DNA from: an uncultured Clostridia bacterium
GTDB taxonomy: Bacteria > Bacillota > Clostridia > TANB77 > CAG-508
Assembly (NCBI GenBank): GCA_947623615.1
Contig: CANQHH010000003.1
Coordinates: forward strand, 1-19,658
Length of the DNA stretch: 19,658 bases
Direction: 5' to 3'
Shown here: positions 7,440 to 14,706 of the stretch, piece by piece
Position numbering within the stretch: position 1 is the stretch's first letter
Layout of the letters: every line of letters begins with the position of its first letter
The notes under the pieces: generated by a model
The model's database searches: none
What the model was told of the DNA's origin: nothing
The model's input: only the letters and a program-made list of their open reading frames with translations
Program-made: the position numbers and the translations under genes

Positions 7440-7877
7440 ATGAAAGTAAAGGAATGTATGTGTAATCAAGTAGCGTATGTTAAACCAGATTGTTCTGTGG
7501 AAGACTGTGCTAAATTAATGTGTGATAATCATGTGGGATGTGTTCCTGTTTGTGATAATTCAAATCAGGTTGTTGGTGTTATAACAGATAGAGATATACT
7601 TCTTAGAACTATTGGATGTGGAAAAGAAGTTAGTGGAACTAAAGTTAGTGATATAATGACTTGTAAAGTATGTTGTTGTACACCAGATATAGATGTTTCA
7701 GATGCAGAAAAAATTATGTCTGAAAATCAAATTAGAAGGTTGCCTGTTATAGAAAATAATAAAATAATAGGAATGTTAACATTAGGTGATTTAGCTAAAA
7801 ATCAGTATGTTGACACAGAAGGGGTTTCTGCTACTTTTGAAAACATATGTAGCTGTGACAAGAAAAACGCTGAATAG
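7440..7877 (+). CDS. Cys-rich tandem CBS-domain protein
   Basis: A 145-residue stand-alone protein made of two CBS motifs. The first spans about residues 1-60 (VGCVPVCDNSNQVVGVITDRDILL). The second spans about 75-130 (IRRLPVIENNKIIGMLTLGDLA). Paired CBS motifs usually form a Bateman module that binds adenine nucleotides or other ligands. The ATG at 7440 follows AAAGGCGG. An upstream in-frame ATG at 7356 lies inside the preceding terminator hairpin and is rejected. The protein has 14 Cys, including MTCKVCCCTP between the domains and ICSCDKK at the end, whereas most other proteins in this window have few. This suggests metal or redox sensing, but no classical iron-sulfur motif is recognised. 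A hairpin follows at 7888-7915. Confidence 0.88.
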   Translation: MKVKECMCNQVAYVKPDCSVEDCAKLMCDNHVGCVPVCDNSNQVVGVITDRDILLRTIGCGKEVSGTKVSDIMTCKVCCCTPDIDVSDAEKIMSENQIRRLPVIENNKIIGMLTLGDLAKNQYVDTEGVSATFENICSCDKKNAE

Positions 7878-7887
7878 TAAATTTTGT

Positions 7888-7915
7888 AGTGTACGATATA
7901 TATTTATCGTACACT
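7888..7915 (+). terminator. Hairpin after the CBS gene, weak terminator
   Basis: A perfect 11-bp stem pairs 7888-7898 with 7905-7915 around a 6-nt loop, 10 bp after the CBS stop codon. It lacks a T-run, so termination may be weak, or the hairpin may act as a 3' stabiliser. Confidence 0.5.
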
Positions 7916-7944
7916 TAATTAAATATATAATTTTATGTAAAGTA

Positions 7945-7973
7945 TAGACAAAAATGGTATTTTTTGTTATTAT
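7945..7973 (+). promoter_or_regulatory. Extended -10 promoter of the AI-2E family gene
   Basis: TAGACA at 7945-7950 and TATTAT at 7968-7973 are 17 bp apart. TGT directly precedes the -10, giving an extended -10 element. It lies 36 bp upstream of the start codon. Confidence 0.65.
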
Positions 7974-8009
7974 ATATAATATAGTAAAAAAAGAAGGAGA
8001 TGTACATAT

Positions 8010-9104
8010 ATGGTAGTAGATATGAACTATTGGGGTAAGGTAATAAGAAATATAGTAGTACTATTGCTAAGCATTGTAGGTGTATATTTAGGATTTAAAC
8101 TTGCAATATTTTATATACCATTTTTAATAGCTTTTATAATTTCTTTAATGCTTGAACCGATAATAAAGTTTATAATGAAAAAGACCAAGCTAAAAAGAAA
8201 AACCAGTTCTATAATAGTTTTTATTATAGCATTAACAATTATTGTAGGGCTTTTGATATGGGGAATAACTTCTTTAATTTCAGAAACATCGGATATTTTA
8301 TCAAATTTTAATGAATATGCGGATACAGCATATAGTTTTGTACAAAACACAATATCAGGAATAAATTTTAATCAATTCCAAATACCAGAAAATGTAATGA
8401 GCTCTATACAAAATTCTGCAACTGAATTTTTAGGAGTAATAACAAATTGGGTAAAAGGAGTAGTAACAGGAGTCGCTAATTTTATAACATCAATCCCAAC
8501 AATTGGTATATATGTAGTTGTAACATTTTTATCATTATATTTTATTTGCACAGACAAAATATACATGTTAGATCAATTAGAACATCATTTACCAGAAACA
8601 TGGGTAAAGAAGATGGAAGTTCATTTAAAGGGAATAACACAAACTTTAGGAGGATATTTAAAAGCGCAAGTAATACTTGTAATAATATCTTTTGTAATAT
8701 CATTAATTGGATTATATATATTCCATTTTATTGGATGGAATGTACAATATCCGCTTCTAATGGCATTATTAATAGGGTTCGTAGACGCATTACCTATATT
8801 TGGTTCTGGAACGATAATGATACCATGGGCAGGATATTTAGCATTTACAGGAGATATAACACTTGCAATTGCAATAATAATATTATGGATAATAATGTCA
8901 GTTGTAAGACAATTAATAGAACCTAAAATTGTAAGTGGTCAAATAGGAATACATCCAATATTTACATTAATTGCAATGTATACTGGTTTTAAATTTATAG
9001 GAGTTTTAGGAATGTTATTAGGACCAATTATACTAATAATATTAAAGAATATTTATGGTACATTAATAGATAAAGGTGTTGTAAAATCATTATTTGAAAG
9101 ATAA
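8010..9104 (+). CDS. AI-2E family membrane transporter, possibly YtvI-like
   Basis: A 364-residue polytopic membrane protein of the AI-2E exporter family (PF01594). Two hydrophobic hairpins occupy about residues 10-50 and 62-88. A soluble segment with SETSDILSNFNEYAD follows. Further transmembrane spans begin near residue 150, including YVVVTFLSLYFIC. The diagnostic C-terminal region has ALPIFGSGTIMIPWAGYLA and RQLIEPKIVSGQIGIHPI. Members include quorum-signal exporters, Na+/H+ antiporter-like proteins and the sporulation protein YtvI. Length and the IPWA/GSGT block fit YtvI, but subfamily assignment needs a profile search. AAGGAG precedes the ATG at 8010 by about 11 nt. It is monocistronic, with its own promoter and a terminator at 9118. 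No defect is seen. Confidence 0.9.
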   Translation: MVVDMNYWGKVIRNIVVLLLSIVGVYLGFKLAIFYIPFLIAFIISLMLEPIIKFIMKKTKLKRKTSSIIVFIIALTIIVGLLIWGITSLISETSDILSNFNEYADTAYSFVQNTISGINFNQFQIPENVMSSIQNSATEFLGVITNWVKGVVTGVANFITSIPTIGIYVVVTFLSLYFICTDKIYMLDQLEHHLPETWVKKMEVHLKGITQTLGGYLKAQVILVIISFVISLIGLYIFHFIGWNVQYPLLMALLIGFVDALPIFGSGTIMIPWAGYLAFTGDITLAIAIIILWIIMSVVRQLIEPKIVSGQIGIHPIFTLIAMYTGFKFIGVLGMLLGPIILIILKNIYGTLIDKGVVKSLFER

Positions 9105-9117
9105 AATAAAACAGAAC

Positions 9118-9148
9118 AAAAATCCAACTCACTAAGAGTTGGATTTTT
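9118..9148. terminator. Strong, probably bidirectional terminator
   Basis: A 12-bp stem pairs 9118-9129 with 9137-9148, extended by a C-G pair at 9130/9136. A T-run closes it on the plus side and an A-run gives T residues on the minus side. It separates the AI-2E family gene from the convergent minus-strand orphan gene. Confidence 0.88.
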
Positions 9149-9170
9149 TAGGTTACGAATTCTCGATACC

Positions 9171-9602
9171 TTAGAGGTCAATGGTTAAAGAGTACACTCC
9201 TAAACCATTTTCATTGTGGGAAGTTATCCCTTTTTTTAAATACTTGAATCCCTTAGATGATTCGAGTTCTTCTTTAACTGTCCACCATAATAGATTTTTG
9301 ATATTATGAGGGCAGTTAATAAATTTTGGTGAAGAGTATTTAAACTCTTGGCGGTATACCTTTGATACCGACTCTGTTTCAATTGTGATAATTGAAACAA
9401 AATAACTTTCCGCTCCCTTATAATCATGTGTATATAAATATACATATGGGGAGAAAATCTCTTTACAATAAGGAAGAGAACTCTCACTTATTGTAATGAG
9501 TACATTGTTTACTATGCACTCAGTCTCCCTTTCTAAGAGGAGGAAAAATTTTTTATTAGACTCCTGGATGGAATGCCTTAAGCCATCCTGTATTCTGTTC
9601 AT
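9171..9602 (-). CDS. Orphan 143-aa protein with its own promoter
   Basis: I do not recognise this protein. The ATG at 9600-9602 is preferred because AAAGGAATTTAGG precedes it on the minus strand. A TTG 17 codons upstream, at 9653, lacks a ribosome site and would lie next to the likely transcription start. The 143-residue product looks like a small soluble alpha/beta protein. It has an amphipathic start (MNRIQDGLRHSIQESNKKF), alternating hydrophobic strands in the middle, and NLLWWTVKEELESSKGF near the C-terminus. There is no signal peptide or transmembrane span. GC is about 33-37%, higher than the surroundings. It is insulated by its own promoter upstream and a shared terminator downstream, as expected for a self-contained acquired gene. 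Confidence 0.65.
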   Translation of the reverse strand: MNRIQDGLRHSIQESNKKFFLLLERETECIVNNVLITISESSLPYCKEIFSPYVYLYTHDYKGAESYFVSIITIETESVSKVYRQEFKYSSPKFINCPHNIKNLLWWTVKEELESSKGFKYLKKGITSHNENGLGVYSLTIDL

Positions 9603-9663
9603 CCTAAATTCCTTTCTTCTTTTGATTGAGACCTCTCTTCGCAGCAATAACAAATATAAGAAT

Positions 9664-9692
9664 ATTATACCAAAAATATGCGAAAATGTAAA
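9664..9692 (-). promoter_or_regulatory. Sigma-A promoter of the 9171-9602 orphan gene
   Basis: On the minus strand TTTACA (9687-9692) and TATAAT (9664-9669) are separated by exactly 17 bp. The promoter is squeezed between the stop codon of the YcgQ-like gene at 9696 and the orphan gene, so the orphan has independent expression. Confidence 0.75.
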
Positions 9693-9695
9693 TAA

Positions 9696-10241
9696 TTATA
9701 TAACTTTCGATGTAGTAACAAATGAACTATCAGGTGGGTAAACAAATTCTTCTGTTGGTTTATTTATTTTGTTAATTGATTCAATTTCTATAACTGGTAT
9801 ATCACCATTGTAATTTCCCTTAGTTATTTTTCCTTGAACTTCGACCCATGAGTCATTGTCATAATTTTTAGCAAGATTTGAATGGCATAAAAATCCAACT
9901 ACAACAGTTTGAAAATCGGAAGAGATAATCATATTCCTTGCAAGTACAAATTGTTCATCATTAAAATCATATAATCTATATATATATCCAGAAAACTTTA
10001 TTTTTTGTCCTAAATATTCATCCAAATTATTATGAACATTTTGTAAGACATTAGTGTAATTTTGAGGAGTAATTTCATATACAGTATTTGCCATTGAAAT
10101 ATCATCATTTGTTTTGAAAAAACTGTTAAATATTAGTTTATAGCATATAAAAAGAGTAATAAAAAGTAATATAAAACAAAGAATTCCCATAAAAATTTTT
10201 GCGGTTTTGTTTCCATTAATTTTCATATTAAAAATAAACAT
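9696..10241 (-). CDS. Membrane-anchored YcgQ C-terminal (TIGR03943/DUF1980)-like protein
   Basis: A 181-residue protein with one N-terminal membrane span (about residues 15-37, IFMGILCFILLFITLFICY) and a soluble, presumably extracytoplasmic, domain. The domain follows the C-terminal part of the TIGR03943/DUF1980 family (B. subtilis YcgQ). It shows EYLGQKIKFSGYIYR, QFVLARNMIIS, a WVEVQGKI strand, IPVIEIESINKI and the terminal KPTEEFVYPP. Family members usually carry the whole multi-span N-terminus and work with the permease YcgR; here only one span remains and no ycgR is adjacent. The usual Cys pair after the ARxxIS segment is replaced by Ser-Ser. AAGGGG precedes the ATG at 10239-10241. It is divergent from secA. 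Function is unknown. Confidence 0.65.
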   Translation of the reverse strand: MFIFNMKINGNKTAKIFMGILCFILLFITLFICYKLIFNSFFKTNDDISMANTVYEITPQNYTNVLQNVHNNLDEYLGQKIKFSGYIYRLYDFNDEQFVLARNMIISSDFQTVVVGFLCHSNLAKNYDNDSWVEVQGKITKGNYNGDIPVIEIESINKINKPTEEFVYPPDSSFVTTSKVI

Positions 10242-10308
10242 ATTATAACCCCTTTATAACTTTTTTAGTAAATAATATGAAAGTTTAGCAAAAACTATTC
10301 TATATTGC

Positions 10309-10337
10309 TTGCGATTTTTGAAAAAAAGTGATATAGT
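10309..10337 (+). promoter_or_regulatory. Promoter of secA
   Basis: TTGCGA at 10309-10314 and TATAGT at 10332-10337 are 17 bp apart, ending 43 bp before the secA start codon. The overlapping TTGCTT at 10305 would give a 21-bp spacer and is less likely. Confidence 0.6.
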
Positions 10338-10380
10338 ATCATAGAACATAATTTAGCAATAGGAAGGAAGAAAAGAAAAG

Positions 10381-13131
10381 ATGGGTTTATTTAAATCATA
10401 TAGTGAAAAAGAAGTAAAAAGATTGAGACCAATTGTAAAACAGATTAATGACTTAGGTCCCGAAATGGAGAAGTTATCAGATTCAGAATTAAGGGCAAAG
10501 ACTAATCAATTAAAAGATAAACTTAAAGAGGGTAAAACTTTAGATGATATTTTACCAGAAGCATTTGCTGTTGTTAGAGAGGCATCAAAAAGAGTATTAG
10601 GAATGAAACACTTTGATGTTCAGTTAATTGGTGGAATTATACTACATCAAGGAAGAATTGCAGAAATGAAAACTGGAGAGGGTAAAACTTTAGTAGCAAC
10701 ACTTCCAGTATATCTAAATGCATTAACAGGAAAAGGTGTACATGTAATTACAGTTAATGACTACTTAGCAAAAAGAGATAGTGAATGGATGGGAAAAGTA
10801 TATAAATTCTTAGGTTTGACAGTAGGTTTAGTTATAGCTGGAATGGAGCCACATGAGAAGAAAGAAGCTTATGCATGTGACGTTACTTATGGTACAAATA
10901 ATGAATTTGGATTTGATTATTTAAGAGATAACATGGTAATCTTTAAAGATAGATTAGTTCAAAGAGAATTAAATTATGCAATAGTCGATGAGATTGATAG
11001 TATTTTAGTTGATGAAGCGCGTACACCACTTATCATATCTGGTAGAGGCGAGCAATCATCTGATTTATATAAAAAGGCTGATAAATTTGTTAGCAGATTG
11101 CAACCAAAAGTTATAGTTGAGGAAGATGTAAAAGACCTTGAGCAAGCTGAAGACAATGAAAAATATGATTATATAGTTGACTTAAAAGCAAAATCAGCAT
11201 CATTAACACAAAAAGGTATACAAAAAGCTGAGAAAGAGTTTGGATTAGAGAATTTTAACGATATAGAAAATTCAGAGTTAGTTCATAATGTAAATCAAGC
11301 ACTTCGTGCACATGGTGTAATGAAAAAAGATATAGACTATATAGTTAAAGATGGTGAAGTTTTAATTGTTGATGAGTTTACAGGAAGAATTATGTATGGA
11401 AGAAGATATAACAACGGACTACATCAGGCAATAGAAGCAAAAGAGCATGTTAAAATAGCTGATGAATCAAAAACTCTTGCAACAATTACATTCCAAAATT
11501 TCTTCAGAATGTATAAAAAGCTTTCAGGAATGACAGGTACTGCAATGACAGAAGAGACAGAATTCGAGGAGATATACAAATTAGATGTTGTTGAAATACC
11601 AACAAATAAACCTATGATTAGAAAAGATAATCATGATGTTGTATATAAAAACGAGAATGCTAAATTTAGAGCTGTAATAAATGATGTAAAAGAAAGTCAT
11701 GAAAAGGGACAACCTGTTCTAATTGGTACAGTATCAATTGAAAAATCAGAAAAGCTAAGCAAATTATTAACAAAAGAAGGAATAAAACATACTGTATTGA
11801 ATGCTAAATATCATGAAAAAGAAGCAGAGATAGTTGCGCAAGCAGGTAAGTTTGGTGCTGTTACAATAGCTACAAACATGGCTGGACGTGGTACTGATAT
11901 TATGCTTGGAGGAAATAGTGAATTCTTAGCAAAACAAGAAATGAGAAGACAGGGATATTCTTTAGAAATGATAGAACAATCAACTACTTTCTATGATACT
12001 AAAGATGAAGAAGTTATTGAAGCAAGAAATAAATTTAAGAGTTTAAAAGAAAATTATGATAAAGACATAGAAGAAGAAAAGCAAAAAGTTATAGATGCAG
12101 GTGGACTAAAAATAATTGGTACAGAGAGACATGAGTCTAGAAGAATTGACAATCAGTTAAGAGGACGTAGTGGACGTCAAGGAGACCCTGGTGAGTCAAG
12201 ATTTTATATAGCCTTAGATGATGATTTAATGAAGATTTTTGGTGGTGATATGATTACTAAAGTATATAATACTTTGGGAGCAGACGAGAATATGCCTATA
12301 GAATCAAGATTAATATCTAATGCTGTAGAAAATGCACAGAAAAAAGTTGAAGGTAAAAACTTTAGTATAAGAAAGAATGTACTTCAATATGACGATGTTA
12401 TGAACACACAAAGAGGAATAATATATACTGAAAGAAGACAAGTTTTAGATGGTGAAAACCTAAAAGATAATATATCTAATATGATAGATTCATTAGCAGA
12501 TGAAATTGTAAATGGATATATAAATGAAGATGGTGCAAATACTGATGCATTAAAAGCAGAGATATCTACAATTTTCTCTATACCTGAAGTAGATGCATTA
12601 AAAACAGATAAAGTAAAAGCAGAAGATGTTTCAAAAGAGGTAAAAGAAAAAGCACATGAAATATATGAAGCTAAAGAAACTGAGTTTGGTGCAGAAAATC
12701 TAAGAGAACTTGAAAGAATTGTTATGCTTAAAATTGTAGATGAAAGATGGATGGATCATATTGATAGCATGGACGAATTAAAAGATGGTATTGGTCTTCG
12801 TGCTTATGCACAAAAAGATCCTGTAGTTCAATATAGGATTGAAGGTTCAGAAATGTTTGAGCAAATGATAGATGATATTAGAACAAGTGTAATACAAGTT
12901 TTAATGAATGCTAGAAAAAGAGAAGGAACTCCAACTAGAACTAATTCTGTAAAAATTACAGGAGAGGGTAGAGAGGAATCAACATTGAATCTATTAGAAA
13001 ATAATGCTCCAAATTCTTCTGGAACATCACATACACCATATGTAAACAAAGCTCCACAAATAGGAAGAAATGATCCATGTCCATGTGGAAGTGGAAAGAA
13101 ATATAAAAATTGTTGTGGAAAGAATGCTTAA
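10381..13131 (+). CDS. secA: Preprotein translocase ATPase SecA
   Basis: The motor ATPase that drives secreted proteins through SecYEG. At 916 residues it is full length. Nucleotide-binding domain 1 has Walker A MKTGEGKT at 96-103 and VDEIDSILVDEARTPLI from about 202 (DEID at 203-206). Domain 2 has TNMAGRGTDIMLGG, then IGTERHESRRIDNQLRGRSG and RQGDPG. The helical scaffold, wing and two-helix-finger region follow with MDHIDSMDELKDGIGLRAYA. The C-terminal zinc motif DPCPCGSGKKYKNCCG is intact, and this tail binds phospholipid and SecB-like partners in other bacteria. The ATG at 10381 follows AGGAAGGAAG at about 10361-10370. It is monocistronic by its flanking signals. prfB, a common neighbour of secA, is absent. 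It appears to be the single housekeeping copy, not a SecA2. Confidence 0.98.
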   Translation: MGLFKSYSEKEVKRLRPIVKQINDLGPEMEKLSDSELRAKTNQLKDKLKEGKTLDDILPEAFAVVREASKRVLGMKHFDVQLIGGIILHQGRIAEMKTGEGKTLVATLPVYLNALTGKGVHVITVNDYLAKRDSEWMGKVYKFLGLTVGLVIAGMEPHEKKEAYACDVTYGTNNEFGFDYLRDNMVIFKDRLVQRELNYAIVDEIDSILVDEARTPLIISGRGEQSSDLYKKADKFVSRLQPKVIVEEDVKDLEQAEDNEKYDYIVDLKAKSASLTQKGIQKAEKEFGLENFNDIENSELVHNVNQALRAHGVMKKDIDYIVKDGEVLIVDEFTGRIMYGRRYNNGLHQAIEAKEHVKIADESKTLATITFQNFFRMYKKLSGMTGTAMTEETEFEEIYKLDVVEIPTNKPMIRKDNHDVVYKNENAKFRAVINDVKESHEKGQPVLIGTVSIEKSEKLSKLLTKEGIKHTVLNAKYHEKEAEIVAQAGKFGAVTIATNMAGRGTDIMLGGNSEFLAKQEMRRQGYSLEMIEQSTTFYDTKDEEVIEARNKFKSLKENYDKDIEEEKQKVIDAGGLKIIGTERHESRRIDNQLRGRSGRQGDPGESRFYIALDDDLMKIFGGDMITKVYNTLGADENMPIESRLISNAVENAQKKVEGKNFSIRKNVLQYDDVMNTQRGIIYTERRQVLDGENLKDNISNMIDSLADEIVNGYINEDGANTDALKAEISTIFSIPEVDALKTDKVKAEDVSKEVKEKAHEIYEAKETEFGAENLRELERIVMLKIVDERWMDHIDSMDELKDGIGLRAYAQKDPVVQYRIEGSEMFEQMIDDIRTSVIQVLMNARKREGTPTRTNSVKITGEGREESTLNLLENNAPNSSGTSHTPYVNKAPQIGRNDPCPCGSGKKYKNCCGKNA

Positions 13132-13201
13132 ATAGCTTATTACAAGGAGTTAAAAAGTTCAGTTTGTCAGCTGAAATATAAGAACCAAAAGCATTGAAAA
13201 T

Positions 13202-13242
13202 AAAGGAATGTAGACATAGTATATATGTGGACATTCCTTTTT
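13202..13242 (+). terminator. Terminator of secA
   Basis: A 10-bp stem pairs 13202-13211 with 13231-13240. A second inner stem pairs 13214-13218 with 13224-13228. Five T residues fall at 13238-13242. It lies 70 bp after the secA stop codon. Confidence 0.8.
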
Positions 13243-13311
13243 GTTGTGTGGGAAAAATCAAAGATGCTATGTTTCCAAAAGAATTAATAAATAAAAATTT
13301 TATTTTAATGA

Positions 13312-13340
13312 TTGAATCTTTAGTAGTAATATGATACAAT
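13312..13340 (+). promoter_or_regulatory. Extended -10 promoter ahead of the decayed antirepressor
   Basis: TTGAAT at 13312-13317 and TACAAT at 13335-13340 are 17 bp apart, with TGA just before the -10. It points into the antirepressor remnant and the DUF3800 gene. Confidence 0.5.
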
Positions 13341-13344
13341 ACAA

Positions 13345-13570
13345 ATGTTCGCTAATAGTATTAAAACAATCAATCCATCACAGTATTGGAGAATCTTAAA
13401 ATTTAGAATGATAAAAGAAGGAAATGAAACCGTTACAAATTGTAACACTTTCAAATTTAAGTAATAAGACAGAAAAATGAGAAATGCAGATGTTTTAGAT
13501 ACACAAGGAATATTACGGTCTTATTGAATCAATGCCAAGTCCAAATAAAGCTGTTACCCAGACTGTATAG
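13345..13570 (+). pseudogene. BRO/DinD-type phage antirepressor remnant
   Basis: From 13357 the reading SIKTINPSQYWRILKFRM, then EGNETVTNCN, matches the conserved core of BRO-N/DinD-like antirepressors (typically NPxxYWRxLKxRL...EGNETVTNCN). In the same frame TAA TAA interrupts at 13453-13458. It resumes as DRKMRNADVLDT, matching DGKMRxTDVADT. A one-base shift near 13519 then brings in LIESMPSPNKA from 13520, matching the family LIQSIPSPKAE block. The N-terminal part and most of the C-terminus are missing. Such proteins are usually carried by prophages, or act as DNA-binding antirepressors on mobile elements. With two stops, a frameshift and both ends lost, this is a fossil. It marks the region after secA as a site of past insertion. 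Confidence 0.8.
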
Positions 13571-13623
13571 ATAGATGATTTAGAAATAAATCATAATATA
13601 TAATAATTAGGAGAGATAATAAC

Positions 13624-14296
13624 ATGAGAATATATGTATATCTTGATGAAAGTCGGATCAATTCATAAAAATAGTAAAACAAGATATTTTGCTGTAGGTG
13701 GATATTTTTGTTTTGAAGATGATAAAATAAAAATAAAGTCGAAATATAAGAAAGAAAATCTAAAATTAAAGAAGGCAAAAGAGATAGATTTAGAGTCAGA
13801 AATAAAATCTTATGATATGACAGAAGAAGATAAAATACAAATTTTCAATAAGATACAAGATATCGAAACTTTTCATGGTTGTGTGAAAGTATTTGATAAG
13901 CAATATATGAGAAAAGAGATAGTAGATTCTAATATATTCTTTAATTATGCGGTAAAGGTTCTAATCCAAGATTGTATTTTACCAATTTTAAATTTACAAG
14001 AAAATGACGAACCGATAGAGTTTATTATAAGTATTGACAATAGAAATATAAGAGTTGGAGAATTAAATAATTTAGAAACATATTTAAAAACTGAATTTTG
14101 TATATATGATGATGATTTTGAAATAACATATTATGATTCTAAAACAAATTATGGAATACAACTTGCAGATTTAACAGTAAATACATTCTATAATTTTTAT
14201 AAAGACATAAGTATTGTTGAGAATGTGATAAAAGAATTGAAACCTAAAAATTTTAGAGTAAGTTTATTTCCAAGAAAAGGTGGTAATAAAAAATAA
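13624..14296 (+). pseudogene. DUF3800 protein gene broken by a +1 frameshift
   Basis: AGGAGAG at 13609-13615 precedes ATG 13624, which opens MRIYVYLDES, the hallmark N-terminus of DUF3800 with its acidic pair (D8, E9). In that frame the gene stops after four more codons. Dropping one base, C13654, restores GSIHKNSKTRYFAVGGYF and an open frame to TAA at 14294-14296, giving 223 residues. The C-terminal half has the expected YYDSKTNYGIQLADLTVNTF with a second acidic site. DUF3800 is usually described as RNase H-like and often sits on mobile or defence islands. Starting at the internal ATG 13634 would lose the acidic pair and has no ribosome site. There is no slippery run at the break, so a mutation (or a sequencing or assembly error) is likelier than programmed frameshifting. 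Confidence 0.85.
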
Positions 14297-14324
14297 ATTT
14301 TTGCATAAAATATTAGTAAAATAT

Positions 14325-14353
14325 TTGACATACATTTGGTTGTGTGTTAAACT
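14325..14353 (+). promoter_or_regulatory. Strong promoter of a structured RNA
   Basis: A perfect TTGACA at 14325-14330 is followed 17 bp later by TAAACT at 14348-14353, with TGT just upstream of the -10 (extended -10). The predicted start near 14360 lies just before the structured RNA and no coding frame follows. Confidence 0.75.
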
Positions 14354-14359
14354 ATTTAT

Positions 14360-14428
14360 AGAGTAAGACCTAGGTAAGGTAGCTAAAAGCTAAGCGTATG
14401 TTAAGTACGTTGCCACCTAGGCATTTTT
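14360..14428 (+). ncRNA. Unidentified three-way-junction small RNA with intrinsic terminator
   Basis: A noncoding stretch of about 69 nt begins right after a near-consensus promoter and ends with T14424-14428. P1 pairs 14369-14375 with 14415-14421 and continues as 14378-14379 with 14413-14414 across an AA bulge. P2 pairs 14380-14384 with 14388-14392 around a 3-nt AAA loop. P3 pairs 14393-14398 with 14406-14411, including one G-U pair, around a 7-nt loop. P2 and P3 stack with almost no unpaired junction bases, which is unlikely by chance. P1 plus the T-run can act as the terminator, so the RNA is probably a free small RNA. I do not recognise it as a known riboswitch, ribozyme or antitoxin RNA. 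It lies between the broken DUF3800 gene and the solenoid operon. Confidence 0.65.
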
Positions 14429-14485
14429 ATTGTTTATAAAAGTTTTGTCTCTAAAATTATAAAATAGAGAAGAAAATATACTGAG

Positions 14486-14527
14486 AAAAGAGGAGTGTAT
14501 CAAAAAAATGGAGGACACTTCTTTTTT
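14486..14527 (+). terminator. Second terminator before the solenoid operon
   Basis: The arm 14486-14498 pairs with 14515-14527 (two or three G-U pairs) around a 16-nt loop. The 3' arm ends in six T residues at 14522-14527. It blocks read-through from the small RNA into the large gene. Confidence 0.65.
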
Positions 14528-14638
14528 AGTAAAAGCAATAAAAAATACGAAGTATTTGAAATGCAGATAAAGAATAAGAAAGCACAGTTGTTACTACTTG
14601 TAAAAGTAAAAAAATCATATAGATTGGAAAGAAAATTG

Positions 14639-14667
14639 TTGAAAAATAAAAGAATATAAACTATAAT
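14639..14667 (+). promoter_or_regulatory. Promoter of the solenoid operon
   Basis: TTGAAA at 14639-14644 and a perfect TATAAT at 14662-14667 are exactly 17 bp apart, 39 bp before the GTG start. The operon therefore has its own vegetative promoter, independent of the upstream small RNA. Confidence 0.75.
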
Positions 14668-14706
14668 AGAAAATATAAAAGAAAAGGATAAAAGGAGAAA
14701 AAAGAA

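Larger units (their letters stand above)
14297..14706 (+). other. 410-bp gene-free stretch holding regulatory elements
   Basis: No coding frame is supported here. In order it holds a promoter (14325-14353), the three-way-junction RNA (about 14360-14428), a second terminator (14486-14527), an unassigned A-rich stretch (14528-14638), and the promoter and ribosome site of the large solenoid gene. Confidence 0.6.

Noticed and set aside
8546..8926. 126-codon plus-strand frame inside the AI-2E family gene
   Set aside because: Out-of-frame shadow of a well-supported membrane protein gene, no ribosome site.
12956..13339. 127-codon minus-strand frame across the 3' end of secA
   Set aside because: Opposite secA coding and its terminator, with no ribosome site; a shadow frame.
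13430..13444. Perfect 15-bp palindrome GTTACAAATTGTAAC, a possible operator
   Set aside because: It falls exactly on the conserved VTNCN codons of the antirepressor remnant, so the coding origin explains it.
13634..14296. An intact 220-codon gene starting at ATG 13634
   Set aside because: That start has no ribosome site and drops the conserved LDES residues. The strong ribosome site serves ATG 13624 in another frame, showing a frameshifted gene.
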